Shown here: piece by piece, positions 6,618-9,446 of the stretch
Layout of the letters: each line of letters begins with the position of its first letter
Position numbering within the stretch: the first letter of the stretch is position 1
Source of the DNA: an uncultured Lachnospiraceae bacterium
GTDB taxonomy: Bacteria; Bacillota_A; Clostridia; Lachnospirales; Lachnospiraceae
Reading direction: 5' to 3'
Assembly: GCA_947564305.1 (NCBI GenBank)
Contig: CANOBT010000198.1
Coordinates: 1-9,446, forward strand
DNA length: 9,446 nucleotides
The notes under the pieces: model-generated
Databases searched by the model: none
What the model was told of the DNA's origin: nothing
What the model saw: only the letters and a program-made list of their open reading frames with translations
Position numbers and translations under genes: made by a program

Positions 6618-8003
6618 ATGATAAAACTTAAAAAAGTTATATTGCCGGAAAGGGAGGCAGATATTTTTCCAATAGCGCTGCCTGATGAAACGATAATAAA
6701 AAGAAAAAAGAAAGTTTTAAGGAAAATGGAATCTATGGGTTTGGATACACTGATAATATATGCCGATCTGGAACATGGAGGAAATTTTGAATATCTTATT
6801 GGATTTTTGCCCAGGTTTGAAGAAGCTTTGTTGGTTTTACATGCAGATGGCAAAGCATTTTTAGTGTTGGGAAATGAAAATTATAATAAAGCTGAAAAGG
6901 CAAGAATTTCAGCATCTGCCATATGTCTGTCTCATTTTTCATTGCCTGATCAACCTATGCAGACAAAAAAAAGTGTATCACAAATTTTGGGACAGATATG
7001 TATAAAAGATAAAAAAACTATTGGTTTGGCGGGATGGAAAAAGTTTACTTCCTCAGTTGAAGAAAACGGAAAAATGTTTGATTTGCCGAGTTATCTGGTT
7101 GAGGCATTGAAAAAAGCGGCGCCTCATGCGGAATTTATAAATGCCATAGATTTATTTATTGGAGAGGATGGCGTGCGTAAGACGAATGATGCAGATGAAT
7201 TTGCTCATTATGAGTTTGGAGCAGCGCTCGCTGGAAATTGTATTTTGGAAGCTATGGCTGCCATTCAGGAGGGAATGACAGAAATGGAAGTTGCCTCTTA
7301 CCTTTCTGCCGGAGGACAGAGGCACAGTGTAGTTACAATTATGGCTTCTGGCCCTCGTTTTGTAAAAGCAAATATGTATCCTTCCTATAATAAAATTAAA
7401 AGAGGAGATTCCATTTCTATTACAACTGGCTTTCGAGGTGGGTTACAGAGCAGAAGTGGTTATGCGGTTTCTGTTGCTGAAGAATTACCGGAAGGACAGA
7501 GGGATTATTTGGAAAAAGTGGCAATTCCTTATTTCAAAGCAATTGTTGCCTGGCTTGAGAAAATCAGGATCGGCATGACTGGAAAGGATTTATATAATTT
7601 AATAGAAGAAGTACTTCCGAAAGAAAAGTATCATTGGAAATTAAATCCGGGGCATCTTTGTGCAGAGGAAGAGTGGCTATGTAGTCCTGTTTGTCCGGAA
7701 TCCCAAGAAAAGTTAAAAAGCGGGATGCTGTTTCAAATAGATATTATTCCATCTGTGCCGGGATATGCAGGAATCAGTTGCGAAAGTGGAATTTTGTTAG
7801 CAGATGAAGAACTTCGACAGGAGATTCAGGAAAAATATCCAGCGATGTGGAAAAGGATTCAAAAGAGACAAAAATATATGAAAGAGGTGCTTGGAATCAG
7901 AATATCTGAAGAAATTATTCCAACCAGTGCGGCGACAGCTTTTTGTCGACCATTTTTATTGAATAAGGAAAGTGCACTGATACAAAATGAAAATTACAAT
8001 TAA
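6618..8003 (+). CDS. Creatinase/Xaa-Pro peptidase (M24) fold protein with altered metal site
   Basis: Two-domain protein of 461 residues. An N-terminal creatinase/prolidase-like domain (about 25-180, with the opening KKKVLRKMESMGLDTLIIYA) precedes a 'pita-bread' M24-like domain (about 190-430). A family landmark is the helix EAMAAIQEGMTEMEVASYL (211-229), equivalent to the i-pGmtE-el segment. In active M24 peptidases the GDxVxIDxG...YxSD motif provides two metal-binding aspartates. Here the matching stretch GDSISITTGFRGGLQSRSG (263-281) has T269 and R279 or S280 instead. H345 in NPGH and E389 in SCESG remain, and the third acidic position reads D375 (FQIDIIP). Loss of the aspartates with the histidine retained recalls creatinase, a metal-free hydrolase of the same fold, more than a peptidase. 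Last gene of the operon, 15 bases after the kinase. A role in breaking a C-N bond of the imported compound is speculation. Fold confident, function unknown. Confidence 0.8.
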   Translation: MIKLKKVILPEREADIFPIALPDETIIKRKKKVLRKMESMGLDTLIIYADLEHGGNFEYLIGFLPRFEEALLVLHADGKAFLVLGNENYNKAEKARISASAICLSHFSLPDQPMQTKKSVSQILGQICIKDKKTIGLAGWKKFTSSVEENGKMFDLPSYLVEALKKAAPHAEFINAIDLFIGEDGVRKTNDADEFAHYEFGAALAGNCILEAMAAIQEGMTEMEVASYLSAGGQRHSVVTIMASGPRFVKANMYPSYNKIKRGDSISITTGFRGGLQSRSGYAVSVAEELPEGQRDYLEKVAIPYFKAIVAWLEKIRIGMTGKDLYNLIEEVLPKEKYHWKLNPGHLCAEEEWLCSPVCPESQEKLKSGMLFQIDIIPSVPGYAGISCESGILLADEELRQEIQEKYPAMWKRIQKRQKYMKEVLGIRISEEIIPTSAATAFCRPFLLNKESALIQNENYN

Positions 8004-8020
8004 ACAAATTTCTCCATAAA

Positions 8021-8065
8021 TTAACCAATCTGACTGTCCTTGTTGAAACAAGCCAGATTGGTTAA
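8021..8065. terminator. Long hairpin in the convergent gap, possible operon terminator or transcript end
   Basis: Perfect 12-base arms TTAACCAATCTG (8021-8032) and CAGATTGGTTAA (8054-8065) enclose an inner hairpin, CTTGTT (8039-8044) with AACAAG (8047-8052). It begins 17 bases after the last operon gene. On the plus strand the stem is followed by AAAATAG, not a U-tract, so it would be a Rho-type or processed 3' end rather than a classical intrinsic terminator. On the minus strand the tail is UUUAUGG, which is only slightly better. The remaining bases 8066-8171 show nothing recognisable. Confidence 0.5.
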
Positions 8066-8171
8066 AAATAGTATATGGCAAGTAATCAGTACGTTGTAAT
8101 ATGACAGTAAATCTTTGTCGTGACTAGATAGTTCATAAAACGTAGTGCCCATCTGTTTAAAAAAGAATTAA

Positions 8172-9317
8172 TTACATCAGTTTTCGGAACAGATCTTTCA
8201 GATCCTCCACGCTGGCATCCTTCGGATTGCCCGGCGCACAGGCGTCCGCATAGGCGGATTCCGCCAGGAACTGCAAGTCTTCTTCTTTCAGTGCTTCCAG
8301 TTTGGAAGGGATTCCTACATCGTCGGAAAGCTTGCGGACGGCATCGACAGCAGCTTTGCGGTAAGTCTCCTGATCCATGGAATCCACATCTTTCAGGCCC
8401 ATTGCTCTTGCAATCTCACGATATTTTTCGCCGGTACAGTCCGCATTGTAGTCCATAACGATGGGAAGCATCATAGCGCAGGCAACGCCGTGGGGCGTAT
8501 CGTAGACAGCGCCCAAAGTGTGCGCCATGGAGTGAGCGATACCGAGTCCCACGTTGGAGAAGCCCATACCTGCGATATACTGTCCGAGAGCCATACCTTC
8601 ACGTCCCTCTTTTGTGTTGTCAACGGCGCCGCGGAGAGATTTTGAAATGATCTCGATCGCTTTTAAGTGGAACATATCCGTCATTTCCCATGCACCTTTG
8701 GTGGTGTAGCCTTCGATGGCATGTGTCAGAGCGTCCATACCGGTGGAAGCGGTAAGGCCTTTGGGCATGGAAGCCATCATATCGGGATCGACGACAGCGA
8801 TGATCGGCATGTCATGCGGATCCACGCACACAAATTTCCGTTTCTTTTCCACATCCGTGATAACATAGTTGATCGTCACTTCCGCCGCTGTACCCGCCGT
8901 GGTCGGAACCGCGATGATCGGTACGCAGGGTTTTTTGGTGGGAGCAACGCCCTCTAAGGAACGGACGTCTTCAAATTCGGGATTAGCAATGATGATACCG
9001 ATGGCCTTTGCAGTATCCATGGAGGAACCGCCGCCGATCGCGATGATATAATCCGCGCCGGAAGCCTTAAAGGCAGCTACGCCGCTCTGTACGTTCTGGA
9101 TGGTCGGATTTGCCTTGATGTCGGAATAAATTTCGTATGCAAGCCCGTTCTGTTCCAGAAGGTCTGTCACCTTACCGGTCACATTAAACTTAATGAGATC
9201 GGGATCGGAACATACAAAAGCTTTCCCGAAAGCTCTTGCCTTCGCCTCGTTTACGATCTCCATGATCGCTCCTGCCCCATGGTAGGAAGTTTCGTTGAGC
9301 ATAATTCTGTTTGCCAT
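8172..9317 (-). CDS. fucO: Iron-dependent alcohol dehydrogenase, lactaldehyde reductase (FucO-like)
   Basis: NADH-dependent reduction of lactaldehyde to 1,2-propanediol, the fermentative end step of L-fucose and L-rhamnose breakdown; related enzymes also act on short diols. The protein is 381 residues from ATG 9317, essentially the length of E. coli FucO, and starts the same way (MANR-x-x-LNET). Recognisable blocks shared with FucO include IAIGGGS (92-98), the PTTAGTAAEVTINYVITD segment (138-155), RKFVCVDPHD (160-169), ALTHAIEGY (196-204) and GQYIAGMGFSNVGLG (245-259). Iron ligands D195, H199, H262 and H276 are all present, and D38 sits where FucO's NAD-selecting aspartate lies. ATG 9317 is chosen because AAGGAG (9330-9325) lies 7 bases upstream; a start at 9374 would precede the predicted transcript start. 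The gene is visibly richer in GC than the rest (36 of 60 in 8461-8520 against 17 of 60 in 5161-5220). It converges on the operon and has its own promoter. Close family members such as 1,3-propanediol dehydrogenase are less likely. Confidence 0.93.
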   Translation of the reverse strand: MANRIMLNETSYHGAGAIMEIVNEAKARAFGKAFVCSDPDLIKFNVTGKVTDLLEQNGLAYEIYSDIKANPTIQNVQSGVAAFKASGADYIIAIGGGSSMDTAKAIGIIIANPEFEDVRSLEGVAPTKKPCVPIIAVPTTAGTAAEVTINYVITDVEKKRKFVCVDPHDMPIIAVVDPDMMASMPKGLTASTGMDALTHAIEGYTTKGAWEMTDMFHLKAIEIISKSLRGAVDNTKEGREGMALGQYIAGMGFSNVGLGIAHSMAHTLGAVYDTPHGVACAMMLPIVMDYNADCTGEKYREIARAMGLKDVDSMDQETYRKAAVDAVRKLSDDVGIPSKLEALKEEDLQFLAESAYADACAPGNPKDASVEDLKDLFRKLM

Positions 9318-9324
9318 AAAAAAG

Positions 9325-9330
9325 CTCCTT
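9325..9330 (-). promoter_or_regulatory. Ribosome binding site that decides the fucO start
   Basis: On the minus strand AAGGAG lies 7 bases before ATG 9317. No comparable site precedes the upstream in-frame ATG at 9374. Confidence 0.75.
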
Positions 9331-9364
9331 CTCTGTGATAAATTATTTTGCTTTCGCTGTTTTA

Positions 9365-9373
9365 ATTGTAACA
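9365..9373 (-). promoter_or_regulatory. Extended -10 promoter of the fucO-like gene
   Basis: The minus strand reads TGT-TACAAT, an extended -10 element (TG, one base, then a box matching TATAAT at 5 of 6 positions). No good -35 box is found 16-18 bases upstream, which extended -10 promoters tolerate. The predicted start near 9358 gives a leader of about 40 bases and would place the alternative ATG at 9374 outside the message. Confidence 0.5.
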
Positions 9374-9424
9374 CGGGAATAGATAAGAGAATAGGGTTGT
9401 TTCACGAAGAAATATAAAAATAGA

Positions 9425-9444
9425 ATAAAGCTTCTTAAAAAGCC
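9425..9444 (-). terminator. Possible weak terminator of a gene beyond the window edge
   Basis: On the minus strand, GCTTTTTAAGAAGC can form a five-pair stem with a UUAA loop and is followed by the T-rich stretch TTTATTCTATTTTT. It would end a transcript entering from beyond position 9446. The stem is short and A-U rich, so the call is weak. Confidence 0.25.
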
Positions 9445-9446
9445 AA

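Noticed and set aside
8021..8065. 12-bp inverted repeat considered as a mobile-element end or attachment site
   Set aside because: The arms form a single hairpin right after a stop codon, with no transposase, target duplication or second copy in the window.
8667..9051. Plus-strand frames of 96 and 60 residues opposite fucO
   Set aside because: They are antisense to a fully conserved dehydrogenase and have no family features. Long antisense frames are usual in GC-richer genes.
9336..9343. TGATAAAT upstream of fucO, equal to the left half of the operator-like dyad
   Set aside because: The right half is missing and the sequence is short and AT-rich, so a shared regulator site is not supported.
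1..9446. CRISPR array, tRNA, rRNA, riboswitch or phage genes
   Set aside because: No spaced direct repeats, cloverleaf-like ends, conserved RNA cores or phage-type proteins were seen on either strand.

Overview
The window looks like chromosomal DNA from a low-GC Firmicute, most likely a gut-type clostridium (Lachnospiraceae-like). This rests on AT-rich coding sequence, strong AGGAGG-type ribosome binding sites, a lipoprotein solute-binding protein with a long acidic linker, and the gene families present. The taxon is an inference; no rRNA or tRNA lies in the window.

Layout. Positions 32-532 (minus strand) hold the N-terminal half of a LacI-family regulator that stops at a TGA close to the window edge. 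Positions 533-877 form a very AT-rich divergent control region. It carries two abutting 16-bp operator-like dyads (568-599) over the regulator's own promoter. Positions 878-8003 (plus strand) are a six-gene co-directional cluster: a double ATPase of a ribose/galactose-type ABC importer, a single permease, a lipoprotein sugar-binding protein, an amidohydrolase-2 TIM-barrel enzyme, a ROK sugar kinase and a creatinase/M24-fold protein whose two aspartate metal ligands appear to be missing. Positions 8004-8171 are a convergent gap with a long hairpin. Positions 8175-9317 (minus strand, with its stop at 8172-8174) hold an iron-dependent alcohol dehydrogenase closely resembling lactaldehyde reductase FucO. 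It has its own extended -10 promoter and a clearly higher GC content than the rest.

How the genes could work together (inference). The LacI-type protein probably represses itself and possibly the importer operon. The importer brings in a sugar or sugar conjugate. The amidohydrolase and the creatinase-like protein may hydrolyse or rearrange it. The ROK kinase would phosphorylate a released hexose-type sugar. No isomerase, epimerase, aldolase or glycosidase is present, so the pair of hydrolase-fold proteins is the unusual part and may define an unassigned pathway. Three of the gaps between operon genes carry a strong RNA hairpin without a U-tract, which suggests post-transcriptional tuning of the polycistronic message. 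FucO is probably a separate unit, although a lactaldehyde-producing deoxysugar pathway would fit next to it.
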